Assembly (NCBI GenBank): GCA_041906185.1
Contig: JAYRJQ010000022.1
Location: 1 to 64,000 of the forward strand
DNA: 64,000 bases
Origin: Roseateles_B sp041906185
GTDB taxonomy: Bacteria > Pseudomonadota > Gammaproteobacteria > Burkholderiales > Burkholderiaceae_C
Direction: 5' to 3'
Shown here: piece by piece, positions 8,224-17,367 of the stretch
Layout: each line of letters begins with the position of its first letter
How positions within the stretch are numbered: the stretch's first letter is position 1
Translations under genes and position numbers: made by a program
Notes under the pieces: model-generated
The model's input: only the letters and a program-made list of their open reading frames with translations
Databases searched by the model: none
Told to the model about the DNA's origin: nothing

Positions 8224-8894
8224 GCGCCTTGTTCGCCTACCCCAAGCAAGCGGAGTTTGGCCGCGTACTGCCCAAGAACAAGATCTACGAGCACAGCGGC
8301 GCTAACACCCGTTTGAAAGACTTGTTCGTGGAGCAGGTGGACCAGATCGTCTGGCGCTACAAGCTGGCACCAGAGACGATCAACCTGGCCGCAAAGCCAG
8401 GCGTGCCAGAGATTCAAGTCTTCGCAATCCAACTGAAAACGTCAGAGCTGCACCGCGACGTGCTCCGGTGCATCGACGGTGCAGTGCAGTTCCCCATCGT
8501 CTTTGAACTGACTCAAGGTCAAGGGACGGAAGCAAAGACACAAGTAGTCGCCGCGTACAAGCGGCCCAGCGAAGTCGATGCGACCAACTGGGTTTGCTCC
8601 GAGTACTTCGAGTCAGGCTGGATGCCAGCCACCGCCGAGCGTGTGCCGCTGCCTCTCGCCCTCGACCTTGCGGGACTCTATGAGCAACTGCTGCACCGAC
8701 TGGTGCCAATAGCCCCGAGAACTCAAGAGCCTTTGCGGGACTTGGTTGCGCGGACAGAGGCAGTGATGACAAAGGCCAATGAGGTTTCAAAGGCCGAGGC
8801 ACGTCTTGCCAAAGAGAAGCAATTCAATCGCAAGGTGGAGATCAATGCCACCCTACGCAAACTTAGAGCTGAACTTGAACAACTGAATCGCTGA
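8220..8894 (+). CDS. DUF4391 domain protein
   Basis: A 224-aa protein matching the DUF4391 pattern: an early PKQAEFGRVLPKNKIYEHS, a DQIVWRYKLAPETINLA segment and the EIQVFAIQLK region, then a coiled-coil C-terminus (about residues 175-224, Lys/Glu-rich). No catalytic motif is evident. It overlaps the helicase stop by 4 bp and lies 35 bp before mod. DUF4391 proteins are usually seen beside helicase and type III methyltransferase genes, suggesting an adaptor or coupling role, which is inference. Base composition shifts to lower GC within this gene and stays low into mod. Confidence 0.7.
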   Translation: MSALFAYPKQAEFGRVLPKNKIYEHSGANTRLKDLFVEQVDQIVWRYKLAPETINLAAKPGVPEIQVFAIQLKTSELHRDVLRCIDGAVQFPIVFELTQGQGTEAKTQVVAAYKRPSEVDATNWVCSEYFESGWMPATAERVPLPLALDLAGLYEQLLHRLVPIAPRTQEPLRDLVARTEAVMTKANEVSKAEARLAKEKQFNRKVEINATLRKLRAELEQLNR

Positions 8895-8929
8895 GCCCTA
8901 TATGGGGCACATAGCTGCAAGAGGAAAAC

Positions 8930-10867
8930 ATGGAAAAAATGAAGATGCACTCAGTCAATCTTACCCACGAAAACATTACGCGTATTAGAGATCTGTTCCC
9001 TGGCTGCGTAACGGAGGTCAAGGGCGAGGACGGAGACATCAAGCTGGCTGTGGATTTCGACCAACTGAAGCAAGAACTGGCCGATTCGATAGTGGAAGGA
9101 CCTCAGGAACGATATCAGTTGAATTGGCCTGGAAAGCGAGAGGCATTGCTGGCAGCCAATGCGCCAATTGCCAAGACACTGCGCCCCGTTCGGGACCAGA
9201 GTTTGCACTTCGATACGACGAAAAATCTCTTCATTGAAGGCGACAACCTAGAGGTATTGAAGTTGCTTCAGGAAACATACCTCTCTAAAGTCAGAATGAT
9301 TTACATCGACCCTCCGTACAACACGGGGACTGACTTTGTCTACAAAGATAACTTCGCACAAGATGCGAATTCGTATCTACTGCAGACCGGCCAGAAAGAT
9401 GAGGATGGCGCCCGACTATTGTCAAACCCAGAATCCAACGGACGATTTCATTCTGATTGGCTCAGCATGATCTACTCGCGGCTAAAGCTCGCCAGGAATC
9501 TCCTTCGAGATGATGGTGTCATCTTTATTTCAATTGACGACAATGAAGTTGACAATCTAAAGAAGATTTGCAATGAGATTTTCGGGGAAGAAAACTTCAT
9601 TGGATGTGCTGGTCGCATAACGAAGAAGAGCAACAATAAGGGCGACTACTGGGCGCCCAACTTTGATTACTTACTCACTTACACAAAGAACATCTATTGC
9701 GCAGAGTCTTTCTTTGGTGGTGCGAACGTAGAGGCATACAACCTCATTGAAGAAGATGGTCCGCGAAAAGGCGAAAAGTATCAGCTAGTTCGCTTGTACA
9801 TGTCAACCATTCAAAACCGGAATCCGGAACAACGGTTTTGGATTGATTGCCCTGATGGTTCGCGCGTGATCCCCCCGGGAAAAACTTTCCCACCCGAACG
9901 CCCGCTTCTTGGCGATGGCATTTGGCGGTGGACTAGAACCAAGTTTGAGCAAGAGAGGGAAAAGATTGTTGTCAAGCAAGTGCGCTCTTCGAATTTGGTA
10001 ACGGAGGATGGCTCTCCTGCCAAGTGGAATGTCTTTACAAAGACGTACTTGCAAGATGTCATCGACAACTCCTCAGCCAAGCCGAATAGCTTTATCGAGG
10101 ACCACATTAACCAAAAGGGATCCCATGAGATTGGGGAGCTTGGAATTCCGTTTGATTATTCGAAGCCTTCATCCCTAATAAAGTACTTGATGGAGATTTC
10201 AAAGGTGCGGAACGATGATATCGTTCTCGACTTCTTCGCGGGCTCGGCGACTACTGCAGATGCTGTGATGCAACTAAACGCTGAGGACGGAGGACAGCGC
10301 CGCTTTGTAATGGTCCAAATCCCCGAGAAATGTACGGAAAACTCTGCAGCAGCCAAGGAGGGGTATAAGAGCATTGCTGCAATTGGTCAAGAGCGAATTC
10401 GTCGCGCTGGCGCAAAGCTCCTAGGAGGAAGAGTCAATCCTTCATGGGATAAGGATGTGGGATTCAGGGTCCTAAAGACAGACTCATCAAATCTATTAGA
10501 CACATATTATCGGCCGGACGAGATCAACCTATCCCAAGTTGATCTGCTGGTTGATAATATTCACCCCGACCGAACGCCGGAAGACCTGCTGTTCCAAGTG
10601 ATGCTCGATTGGGGCGTTGACCTTGCGCTGCCCATCGCCAAGCAGGCCATTCAAGGCAAGGATGTGTTCCTGGTTGACGGCAATGCACTGGCTGCTTGTT
10701 TCGATGGACGCGGCGGTGTCGATGAAGACTTCGTGAAAGAGCTGGCCAAGGTGCAGCCGCTGCGCGTGGTGTTCCGCGACGCGAGCTTCAAAGACAGTTC
10801 GGTCAAGATCAACGTGGAGCAAATATTCAAGCTGCTGTCGCCGGCCACAGAAGTGAAGTGCATCTGA
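8930..10867 (+). CDS. mod: Type III DNA methyltransferase (Mod), N6-adenine, beta class
   Basis: A 645-aa site-specific DNA methyltransferase. The catalytic motif DPPYNTG lies near residue 127, and the AdoMet-binding motif LDFFAGSATTADAV near 433. This order, with the target-recognition region between them, defines the beta class used by type III Mod subunits. It would recognise the target and methylate adenine on one strand. The RBS GAGGAAAAC precedes the ATG closely. Roughly from within the preceding DUF4391 gene to base 10560 the DNA is distinctly AT-richer than the flanks, covering the whole recognition region. That suggests specificity exchange by recombination. Confidence 0.92.
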   Translation: MEKMKMHSVNLTHENITRIRDLFPGCVTEVKGEDGDIKLAVDFDQLKQELADSIVEGPQERYQLNWPGKREALLAANAPIAKTLRPVRDQSLHFDTTKNLFIEGDNLEVLKLLQETYLSKVRMIYIDPPYNTGTDFVYKDNFAQDANSYLLQTGQKDEDGARLLSNPESNGRFHSDWLSMIYSRLKLARNLLRDDGVIFISIDDNEVDNLKKICNEIFGEENFIGCAGRITKKSNNKGDYWAPNFDYLLTYTKNIYCAESFFGGANVEAYNLIEEDGPRKGEKYQLVRLYMSTIQNRNPEQRFWIDCPDGSRVIPPGKTFPPERPLLGDGIWRWTRTKFEQEREKIVVKQVRSSNLVTEDGSPAKWNVFTKTYLQDVIDNSSAKPNSFIEDHINQKGSHEIGELGIPFDYSKPSSLIKYLMEISKVRNDDIVLDFFAGSATTADAVMQLNAEDGGQRRFVMVQIPEKCTENSAAAKEGYKSIAAIGQERIRRAGAKLLGGRVNPSWDKDVGFRVLKTDSSNLLDTYYRPDEINLSQVDLLVDNIHPDRTPEDLLFQVMLDWGVDLALPIAKQAIQGKDVFLVDGNALAACFDGRGGVDEDFVKELAKVQPLRVVFRDASFKDSSVKINVEQIFKLLSPATEVKCI

Positions 10868-10877
10868 AGGGCCAGCG

Positions 10878-13800
10878 ATGAAACTCAAGTTCAAAACCCA
10901 GGCCTACCAGGCTGCGGCGGTGCAAGCCGTCGTGGACTGCTTCAAGGGCCAGCCACCGGCATCTGCGGAGGCCATCACCTATCGCATCGACCCCGGCCAA
11001 GCCAAGAAGGGCACGGAAGACTTGTTTTCCGAATCCGGCTTCAAGAACGCAGACCTGGCGCTGACGGACCTTGCGTTGCTGGACAACATCCAGCAGATGC
11101 AACGCGGCCAAAACCTGCCCGTGTCTGACACGCTGGTGAAGAACAAGGTTGCCCGCATCAACCTCGACGTGGAGATGGAAACGGGCACGGGCAAGACCTA
11201 CTGCTACATCAAGACGATCTTCGAACTGAACCGCCGCTATGGTTGGAGCAAGTTCATCATCGTGGTGCCCAGCATCGCCATCCGTGAGGGCGTGGCCAAG
11301 TCGCTGGAGATCACCGCCGAGCACTTCCTGGAGACCTACCAGAAGAAGGCGCGCTTCTTCATCTACAACTCCAAGCAGCTGCATCACCTGGAGAGCTTTT
11401 CGTCGGATGCGGGCATCAACGTCATGGTCATCAACGTGCAGGCCTTTGCCGCCCGTGGTGCCGATAACCGCCGCATCTACGAAGTGCTGGACGACTTCCA
11501 GTCACGCCGCCCGATTGACGTCATCAGCGCGAACCGCCCCATCCTGATCTTGGACGAGCCGCAGAAGATGGAAGGCGCGCAGACCTTGAAGTCCTTGGAG
11601 GAGTTCAAGGCCTTGATGGTGCTGCGCTACTCCGCCACGCACAAGACAACGCACAACAAGATTCACCGCCTGGACGCGCTGGACGCCTACAACCAGAAGC
11701 TGGTGAAGAAGATCGCCGTGCGCGGCATTGCGGTGAAGGGCCTGGCAGGCACTGCGGGCTACCTGTACCTGCAATCCATCGAGATTTCGAGCAAGAAGCC
11801 GCCCGAGGCCCGTGTTGAGTTTGAGCAGAAGCTGGCGGGCGGCAACATCAAGCGCGTGGTCAAGAAGCTGTCCAAGGGCGACAACCTCTTCTCAGACGGC
11901 TTTTCGAATGGGCTGGACCAGTACCGCGACGGCTTCGTGGTGTCGGACATCAATGCCAACACCGACACCCTGAGCTTCACCAACGGGCTGCAGTTGACGG
12001 TGGGTGATGCCACTGGCGACGTGACCGAGGCCGCACTGCGCCGCATCCAAATTCGAGAGGCCATCAAGGCCCACTTCGACAAGGAGCAGGCCCTGTTCCA
12101 GCAAGGCGTGAAGGTTCTGACGCTGTACTTCATCGACGAGGTGGCCAAGTACCGTGACTACTCGCAGCCTGACGAGAAGGGCGAGTACGCCCGCATCTTC
12201 GAAGAGGAATACAACTTGTACCTCAACGAGATGCTAGACCTGGACGAGACACCCTACGTCAAGTACCTCAAAGGCATCACCGCCGAGAGGACCCACAGCG
12301 GCTACTTCTCCATCGACAAGAAGACCAAGCGCGACGTTGACCCGAGTATCGCCAAGACTGGAGAAAACAAGGGGTTGTCAGATGACGTCGACGCCTATGA
12401 CCTGATCCTCAAGAAAAAGGAGCAGCTGCTCAGTCTTGAAGAGCCTGTTCGTTTCATCTTCTCGCACTCGGCCCTGCGGGAAGGTTGGGACAACCCGAAC
12501 GTATTCGTCATTTGCTTTTTGAAGCATCCCGACTACAACAACGAGGTCACACGTCGCCAAGAGGTGGGACGCGGGCTGCGCCTGTCAGTGAACAAGCATG
12601 GCGACCGCATGGATCACCCCTCAATCGTCCACGACGTGAACGTGCTCACCGTGGTGGCCAGCGAGAGCTATAAAGACTTCGTCGCTGCACTGCAGAAGGA
12701 CATCAGCGAATCGCTGTCTGCCCGTCCTAAGGTTGCCGACAAGGCCTACTTCGCGGGCAAGATTGTGACCACGGAGTCTGGTCCGATCACGGTGACCGAC
12801 GAACAAGCTACTGACATCGAGTTCTACCTGATCCAGAACGGGTACGTGGACAAGAAGCGCAACGTCACTGAGAAGTACCACCAGGACAAGAAGAGCGGGA
12901 AGTTGGCCACCTTGCCCGATGAGCTTGCGCCACTTGGCGAGCAGGTTTTCAAGCTGGTCGATGGCGTCTTCAGTGAGGCACAACTGCCAGAGATCGGCGA
13001 CGACCGCCGCCCCAAGAAGAACCCGCTCAACGCCAACTTCGACAAGCAGGAGTTCAAAGCCCTGTGGAGCCGCATCAACCGCAAGGCGGCTTACAGCGTC
13101 AGCTTCGAAGAATCCGAGCTGGTTCAGAAGGCCGTGGCCGTGTTGAACGACAAAGACGCAGGCCTTCGCGTCACGCCGTTGCAATACACGATCCAGCGCG
13201 GCGAGCAGACCGAAGCCGTCACCTACGACGGCATCAAGTCCGGCGAAGCGTTCACGCTGAAGGCCACGGAAACTGAGGTCAATCGCCTGTCGGTGCACTC
13301 GGCCGTCAAGTACGACCTGATCGGCAAGCTGGCCGAGGGCACGCAGCTCACCCGCCGCACGATTGCTGAAATCCTGAAGGGCATGAACGTCGCGGTCTTC
13401 GCACAGTTCAAGACCAACCCCGAGAGCTTCATCGCCGAAGCAGTCCGCTTGATTAACGAGCAGAAGGCCACGGTCATCATCGAGCACTTGGCCTATGACC
13501 CGGTGGAAGACAAGTTCGACCTCGACATCTTCACGGCCGGCCTGACCAAACAGGACTTCAGCAAGGCTGGCGACAAGCTGCAACGGCACATCTACGACTA
13601 CGTGCTGACCGACTCCAACATCGAACGCCAGTTCGTGAAGGAGCTGGATACCAGCGGCGATGTCGTGGTCTACGCCAAGCTGCCACGCGGGTTCCTGATC
13701 CCCACGCCAGTGGGCGACTACAACCCCGACTGGGCCATCTCGTTCAAGGAAGGCGCAGTCAAACACGTTTACTTCGTGGCCGAGACCAAGGGTTCAATGT

Positions 13801-13946
13801 CCAGCATGGAGTTGCGCGAGATCGAGAAAACCAAGATCAAGTGCGCCCGAAAGTTCTTCGACGACATCAACGAGAAGTTCGCCCCGGAGCAGGTCAAGTA
13901 CGACGTGGTGGATAGCTTCGGCAAGTTGATGGAGCTGGTGAAGTAA
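10878..13946 (+). CDS. res: Type III restriction enzyme Res subunit (helicase-nuclease)
   Basis: A 1022-aa Res protein. The SF2 helicase core shows METGTGKTY near residue 103, motif II DEPQKM near 226, YSATHKT as motif III and RRQEVGRGLRLS as motif VI near 560. The C-terminal PD-(D/E)XK nuclease shows NPDWAI followed by VYFVAETKGS near 965. With Mod it would form a complex that hydrolyses ATP, moves along DNA and cuts near unmethylated sites. It starts 10 bp after the mod stop and its stop overlaps the next start by one base. Length and motifs are complete. Confidence 0.92.
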   Translation: MKLKFKTQAYQAAAVQAVVDCFKGQPPASAEAITYRIDPGQAKKGTEDLFSESGFKNADLALTDLALLDNIQQMQRGQNLPVSDTLVKNKVARINLDVEMETGTGKTYCYIKTIFELNRRYGWSKFIIVVPSIAIREGVAKSLEITAEHFLETYQKKARFFIYNSKQLHHLESFSSDAGINVMVINVQAFAARGADNRRIYEVLDDFQSRRPIDVISANRPILILDEPQKMEGAQTLKSLEEFKALMVLRYSATHKTTHNKIHRLDALDAYNQKLVKKIAVRGIAVKGLAGTAGYLYLQSIEISSKKPPEARVEFEQKLAGGNIKRVVKKLSKGDNLFSDGFSNGLDQYRDGFVVSDINANTDTLSFTNGLQLTVGDATGDVTEAALRRIQIREAIKAHFDKEQALFQQGVKVLTLYFIDEVAKYRDYSQPDEKGEYARIFEEEYNLYLNEMLDLDETPYVKYLKGITAERTHSGYFSIDKKTKRDVDPSIAKTGENKGLSDDVDAYDLILKKKEQLLSLEEPVRFIFSHSALREGWDNPNVFVICFLKHPDYNNEVTRRQEVGRGLRLSVNKHGDRMDHPSIVHDVNVLTVVASESYKDFVAALQKDISESLSARPKVADKAYFAGKIVTTESGPITVTDEQATDIEFYLIQNGYVDKKRNVTEKYHQDKKSGKLATLPDELAPLGEQVFKLVDGVFSEAQLPEIGDDRRPKKNPLNANFDKQEFKALWSRINRKAAYSVSFEESELVQKAVAVLNDKDAGLRVTPLQYTIQRGEQTEAVTYDGIKSGEAFTLKATETEVNRLSVHSAVKYDLIGKLAEGTQLTRRTIAEILKGMNVAVFAQFKTNPESFIAEAVRLINEQKATVIIEHLAYDPVEDKFDLDIFTAGLTKQDFSKAGDKLQRHIYDYVLTDSNIERQFVKELDTSGDVVVYAKLPRGFLIPTPVGDYNPDWAISFKEGAVKHVYFVAETKGSMSSMELREIEKTKIKCARKFFDDINEKFAPEQVKYDVVDSFGKLMELVK

Positions 13947-15052
13947 TGGTGGACGCAGTTGATTCCGGGGGCGCCGAAGCTGAGCCGCCCAAGAAGAAGG
14001 GGCTCGACCTCAGCATCTTCATGAAGCATGTTGCCGAGGTCGATTCACCCATCGGGAAGCTGTACTTGTTCCCTTTGCGTGTGTCCGACATTCAGGCTTT
14101 CAATGGGCTATCCGCCACTGATGCGGTCGAACGCGTCAGGGCATTTCTACCGTGCATTGCAAGCCTTTCCCCCGATTACGCGTTGAAGCAAGAACGGGTC
14201 GGCCTGACTGCCGATCAGGCCGCCAACCTGTCGGCGCAGACGGTCGAAAGCATCGCTGAGGCCTACGCCTTGTCGGACGGGCTTCGATCTGCCCGCGAAG
14301 GTGAAAAGGACCGAGAACCAATCATCCGGGCGACCGATGAGCCAGCGACGGCGTTCCTGGACCGCCTCCTGCGCAATGAGGTGGAGGAACAAGCAAATCA
14401 ATTCAAAAAGCTTAGGGAACAGGTTCTCGGTTCGACGCATGGCATCTTCGATCAAGTGCGGAAGGCCAGCCAAGCACTGGGCGATACCCGGCTGCAGTTT
14501 GAAAAACTGACAAAGGCAAGCGCGTTCCCCGCCAGCCTCTCTCCGTCAATCGAAACCAAGTCACTGGAATTCAATAACCACATGGCCGAATACAACGCGA
14601 GATTGGCGCGTGAACGGTCTGAAGATCGCGAGATGGTGAGATTGACTGGGCAGATGACGGCCCAATCCGCCGAGACACTTCAAGAGCTTGCGGCAGCGGC
14701 CAGCACCATGCTCGAAAAGCTCGACCTGCGTGACGAGGAAGCTAAGCACACAACCAAGGTCCAACTGTGGATTGCAGTTGGCTCGGTCATTGTTTCCGCG
14801 CTGCTCGCCTTGGTAGCTCTCGTAGTTTCCATTGCGGCCTACAACCAAGACAAAGAGAACATTTCGTCTGGCGACAAGTGGCAGGCCAGTGTCTTGGAGG
14901 AACTGAAGGCAGCAAACCAGAAGTCTTCCTCAGCAGAAGCCAGCAACCGCGAGCTACGTCAGACGGTCGAGAAACTCCGCGCCAAGGTGTCGGAATTGGA
15001 ATCTCATCCGGCGTCGCGGCCAGCGACCACCAGCGCCAAGGTTCACAAGTAG
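13946..15052 (+). CDS. Membrane-anchored coiled-coil protein, accessory gene of the type III operon
   Basis: A 368-aa protein I do not recognise. Its start codon shares a base with the Res stop, so it is translationally coupled to the restriction genes. A cytoplasmic N-terminal region (LSIFMKHVAEVDSPIGKLYLF) leads into long helices predicted to be coiled coil (about 150-265). One clear membrane segment, roughly residues 273-300 (IAVGSVIVSALLALVALVVS), follows, then another coiled coil with EASNRELRQTVEKLRAKV near the C-terminus. No enzyme motif is seen. A membrane-bound partner is unusual for restriction-modification; it could tether the complex or be an effector. Confidence 0.7.
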   Translation: MVDAVDSGGAEAEPPKKKGLDLSIFMKHVAEVDSPIGKLYLFPLRVSDIQAFNGLSATDAVERVRAFLPCIASLSPDYALKQERVGLTADQAANLSAQTVESIAEAYALSDGLRSAREGEKDREPIIRATDEPATAFLDRLLRNEVEEQANQFKKLREQVLGSTHGIFDQVRKASQALGDTRLQFEKLTKASAFPASLSPSIETKSLEFNNHMAEYNARLARERSEDREMVRLTGQMTAQSAETLQELAAAASTMLEKLDLRDEEAKHTTKVQLWIAVGSVIVSALLALVALVVSIAAYNQDKENISSGDKWQASVLEELKAANQKSSSAEASNRELRQTVEKLRAKVSELESHPASRPATTSAKVHK

Positions 15053-15870
15053 CCTCGCCCAAGGTTGGCGAGGCTACGGCGAACGCCATCCAACAGCTCC
15101 CACGGCAGGCCATTAACCTCCGCCGTAGTCATCATGTTGAGCAGCCTGGTTCGCAGAGACTCATGCTGTGCGAATCTCGCATGCAGAGCCCTCGTCATTA
15201 CCTCCTTGAAAAAGGCACCGGTCGGTTGACTTTGCAACCCCTTCACCAAAGGCCACGGCCAATCTCGCGGGTGCGCCGTCCGCCAGTACAGCCCATCCAG
15301 AACAAATGGGTACGCACTGGCGGGATGTAGCCAGCCGAACTCGTCGGCCGGGGAAGTCACGACGATACGAGGAACCTCCGCTCGCGCGTTCTCCGGCGAC
15401 AACTCAATGGCACCGTCAAGGTCTGGCCTGTAGCTAACGCTGCACCAACCCCGATCCAGCAGACGAAGACGCAGGAAGTAGTCGCTGCCGAGGCAACTTA
15501 GGTCAGCCAGCAAAAACACGGACTCCGCCTTACCTACAGTGCTGATGCCTGACCACTGGTCGGGAGTCACCGAGAGCCGGGGCTCGCATGCGGCGAAGAG
15601 CCCATCGACGTCCTCGGACGGCACCAAGTCGAACCGGTAGCCCAGCGTCAGTGGCGCACCGCTGGACCGCACCCCAATGACTGTTCCAGTTTGGCAACTG
15701 GCAAACCGCAGGGGTGACCTGAACACCAGGGCAGAGTCCTCGAAGTGGATCGCCATGGCGCCTGCCAGCAAGCTGTCGGCCACCATGCCAACGTTCCTGC
15801 CAGCTGCACGCCATGGCTGGATCAGGTCGATTCGCCTGATGGGCTGAATCAGCAACTGTTCCAGCAGCAT
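15043..15870 (-). CDS. Hypothetical protein paired with a C39-like peptidase
   Basis: A 275-aa protein of unknown family, mixed alpha/beta in appearance, with no signal peptide or membrane segment. Landmarks are PIRRIDLIQPWRAAGRNVGM near the start, DLVPSEDVDGLFAACEPRLS in the middle and a PWELLDGVRRSLANLG C-terminus. I chose the ATG at 15870, four bases after the stop of the upstream peptidase gene; a longer frame would overlap that gene. The pair forms a minus-strand operon converging with the type III operon, overlapping its end by 10 bp. Substrate or inhibitor of the peptidase are possibilities. Confidence 0.55.
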   Translation of the reverse strand: MLLEQLLIQPIRRIDLIQPWRAAGRNVGMVADSLLAGAMAIHFEDSALVFRSPLRFASCQTGTVIGVRSSGAPLTLGYRFDLVPSEDVDGLFAACEPRLSVTPDQWSGISTVGKAESVFLLADLSCLGSDYFLRLRLLDRGWCSVSYRPDLDGAIELSPENARAEVPRIVVTSPADEFGWLHPASAYPFVLDGLYWRTAHPRDWPWPLVKGLQSQPTGAFFKEVMTRALHARFAQHESLRTRLLNMMTTAEVNGLPWELLDGVRRSLANLGRGYL

Positions 15871-15874
15871 GGGA

Positions 15875-16591
15875 TCACTCCGACGAATCGTTGCCTGCGC
15901 CGCTCTCGGTGGCAGGCACTTCGGAGGTGCCAACGCCTGCGACATCGAGGGACGCCGAATCTAAGGCCGGCGATACGTCGCCACCGTCATCCGTCCCAAT
16001 CGGCGCTATCGGTGCCTTCTTCTTTGCTGTCGGTTTGGGCTTTCCCGCCGCCGCCTTGACCACTGCCGATTTGGGAGTTTTGGCCGCTGCCACGCCAACC
16101 GTCTTCGCGTCAGGGCTCGCCACCTCGACCACTTCAGCAGCAGCCTTCTTGGTGCCCTTCTTGGGCGAACCTGCTTGCTCAGCGAGAAGCACCGGCACGA
16201 AGGTGTCCAGCTTGATGCGATTCCAGTCCCGCCGCTCCTGCTGCTTGAGCCAGAAGCCAGGGTCGAGCACGCGCTCGTCGCCGTCCGGCAACCGCTCGAA
16301 AACGACCAAGTGCGAATTGCCCGTGCTCGGCATCTTGCGCGTTTCCATGATCGCAAGCGAGGGCATGGCAGCCAGGCTCTTGAACGGTGCCTTCTTGCCA
16401 TGGCCGATGCCGAAATGGGCCAGCAGCTTGAACAGGTTTTCGTGGGTGGTCGTGTACGGGCCATCTTTCGGATAGCCCAACTCCTTGATAGCGACCTTGC
16501 GCACCGTTGCCAAGGACTGACCACTGACCATGGCGACGCATGCCAGACCGCAGTCCGTCAGGGTCTCTTGGGTAACCAGCTTCACAGCCAT
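15875..16591 (-). CDS. C39-like cysteine peptidase with Lys/Ala-rich tail
   Basis: A 238-aa protein. Residues 1-125 look like a C39-type papain fold: Gln8 and Cys14 in VTQETLTDCGLACVAMV, a histidine in GNSHLVVFERL near 93 and an aspartate in VLDPGFW near 110. C39 domains usually cleave double-glycine leaders of bacteriocins within ABC exporters; here there is no membrane or ATPase domain. The C-terminal ~100 residues are Lys/Ala/Pro-rich and low-complexity. The RBS (AGGAGAG) is good. It is the first gene of a two-gene operon on a defence island, so a role in conflict or regulated proteolysis is plausible but unproven. Confidence 0.65.
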   Translation of the reverse strand: MAVKLVTQETLTDCGLACVAMVSGQSLATVRKVAIKELGYPKDGPYTTTHENLFKLLAHFGIGHGKKAPFKSLAAMPSLAIMETRKMPSTGNSHLVVFERLPDGDERVLDPGFWLKQQERRDWNRIKLDTFVPVLLAEQAGSPKKGTKKAAAEVVEVASPDAKTVGVAAAKTPKSAVVKAAAGKPKPTAKKKAPIAPIGTDDGGDVSPALDSASLDVAGVGTSEVPATESGAGNDSSE

Positions 16592-16970
16592 TTCATCTCT
16601 CCTTTTCCGTTTCGGTTCATCTCTCGTTCCTTTCGAGGTTGAGCACGGCCATGCAGCGGCGTGCCAGTGCTGCCAAGGGCACGGGCTGTCATGTGTGCGG
16701 TGGGGGATTTGCGGCGATGCCGCAGTGAGACGCGAGCGGGGCGGCCAGCCTGATCGGTAGCCGTTTCGGCTCGCGTTTTACCGTTTTAGCCGCCTGCGAT
16801 CAGGTCTGGCAAGCGGCGTGTGACTTCGCCAGACGCGAGTTCTGGAGGCTGGTCATCACAAGGCCAAGCACGGCCGAGGAGCTTGCGACGTGCGATTTGC
16901 AGGATCACAAAAAGCGCGCTATGGATTAATCGAAATCTACAGTCATTCCATCGAAACAGCGGAGCGATGA
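16592..16970. other. Intergenic stretch without a gene, probable promoters
   Basis: About 380 bp between the divergent peptidase and HTH genes. I see no convincing coding frame. It contains an imperfect palindromic stretch around 16755-16790 (AGCCGTTTCGGCTCGCG and CGTTTTAGCCG) and an AT-rich patch just before 16971. It probably carries divergent promoters and could mark a junction between the defence cargo and the replication module. Confidence 0.4.
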
Positions 16971-17192
16971 ATGAAACAGATTGAGATCAACAACGAGTTG
17001 CTGACTGAGGCCCAGGCAGCAGCCTATTTGGGGCTGAAGAACCCCAAAACGCTGGCGGTCTGGCGCTGTACCAAGCGATACCCGCTGACCTACGTGAAGT
17101 ACGGGCGCACGGTGCGCTATCGCCGCAAGGACCTGGACGTTTTCATCGAGTCGGGCGTGACGCGCATCCAAGCGCCGGAGGTGAGCAAATGA
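16971..17192 (+). CDS. Excisionase/AlpA-type helix-turn-helix protein
   Basis: A 73-aa protein of the MerR-like HTH_17 type seen in excisionases and AlpA regulators. The fold signature is LLTEAQAAAYLGLKNPKTLAVWR, with a wing ending in VKYGRTVRYRRKDLDVFIESG. Such proteins direct recombination by bending att DNA or activate integrase or replication genes. It is followed by a hairpin (17213-17233) and then the replication gene, a layout typical of small integrated phage or plasmid modules. Confidence 0.75.
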   Translation: MKQIEINNELLTEAQAAAYLGLKNPKTLAVWRCTKRYPLTYVKYGRTVRYRRKDLDVFIESGVTRIQAPEVSK

Positions 17193-17212
17193 AGCCGTAG
17201 ACCTCGACCATT

Positions 17213-17337
17213 TTGCGCCGGGTCCTGGCGCAACCACACCGTGTAATACATGAATAGCTGTTCATATTGGTTATGCAGATATGCCATGTACGACATGACT
17301 AGATACACCAGCTTATAGACCCACCACTACCAATATG
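17213..17337. promoter_or_regulatory. Hairpin and inverted repeat before the replication gene
   Basis: TTGCGCC and GGCGCAA (17213-17219, 17227-17233) form a perfect 7-bp hairpin just after the HTH gene. CATATTGG (17263-17270) is mirrored by CCAATATG (17330-17337), flanking a 60-bp AT-rich stretch before the rep start at 17368. These may be an operator or replication-control signals. Function is inferred from position. Confidence 0.4.
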
Positions 17338-17367
17338 GGGCTATGGCATGAAGGAAGTGAGATTGAG

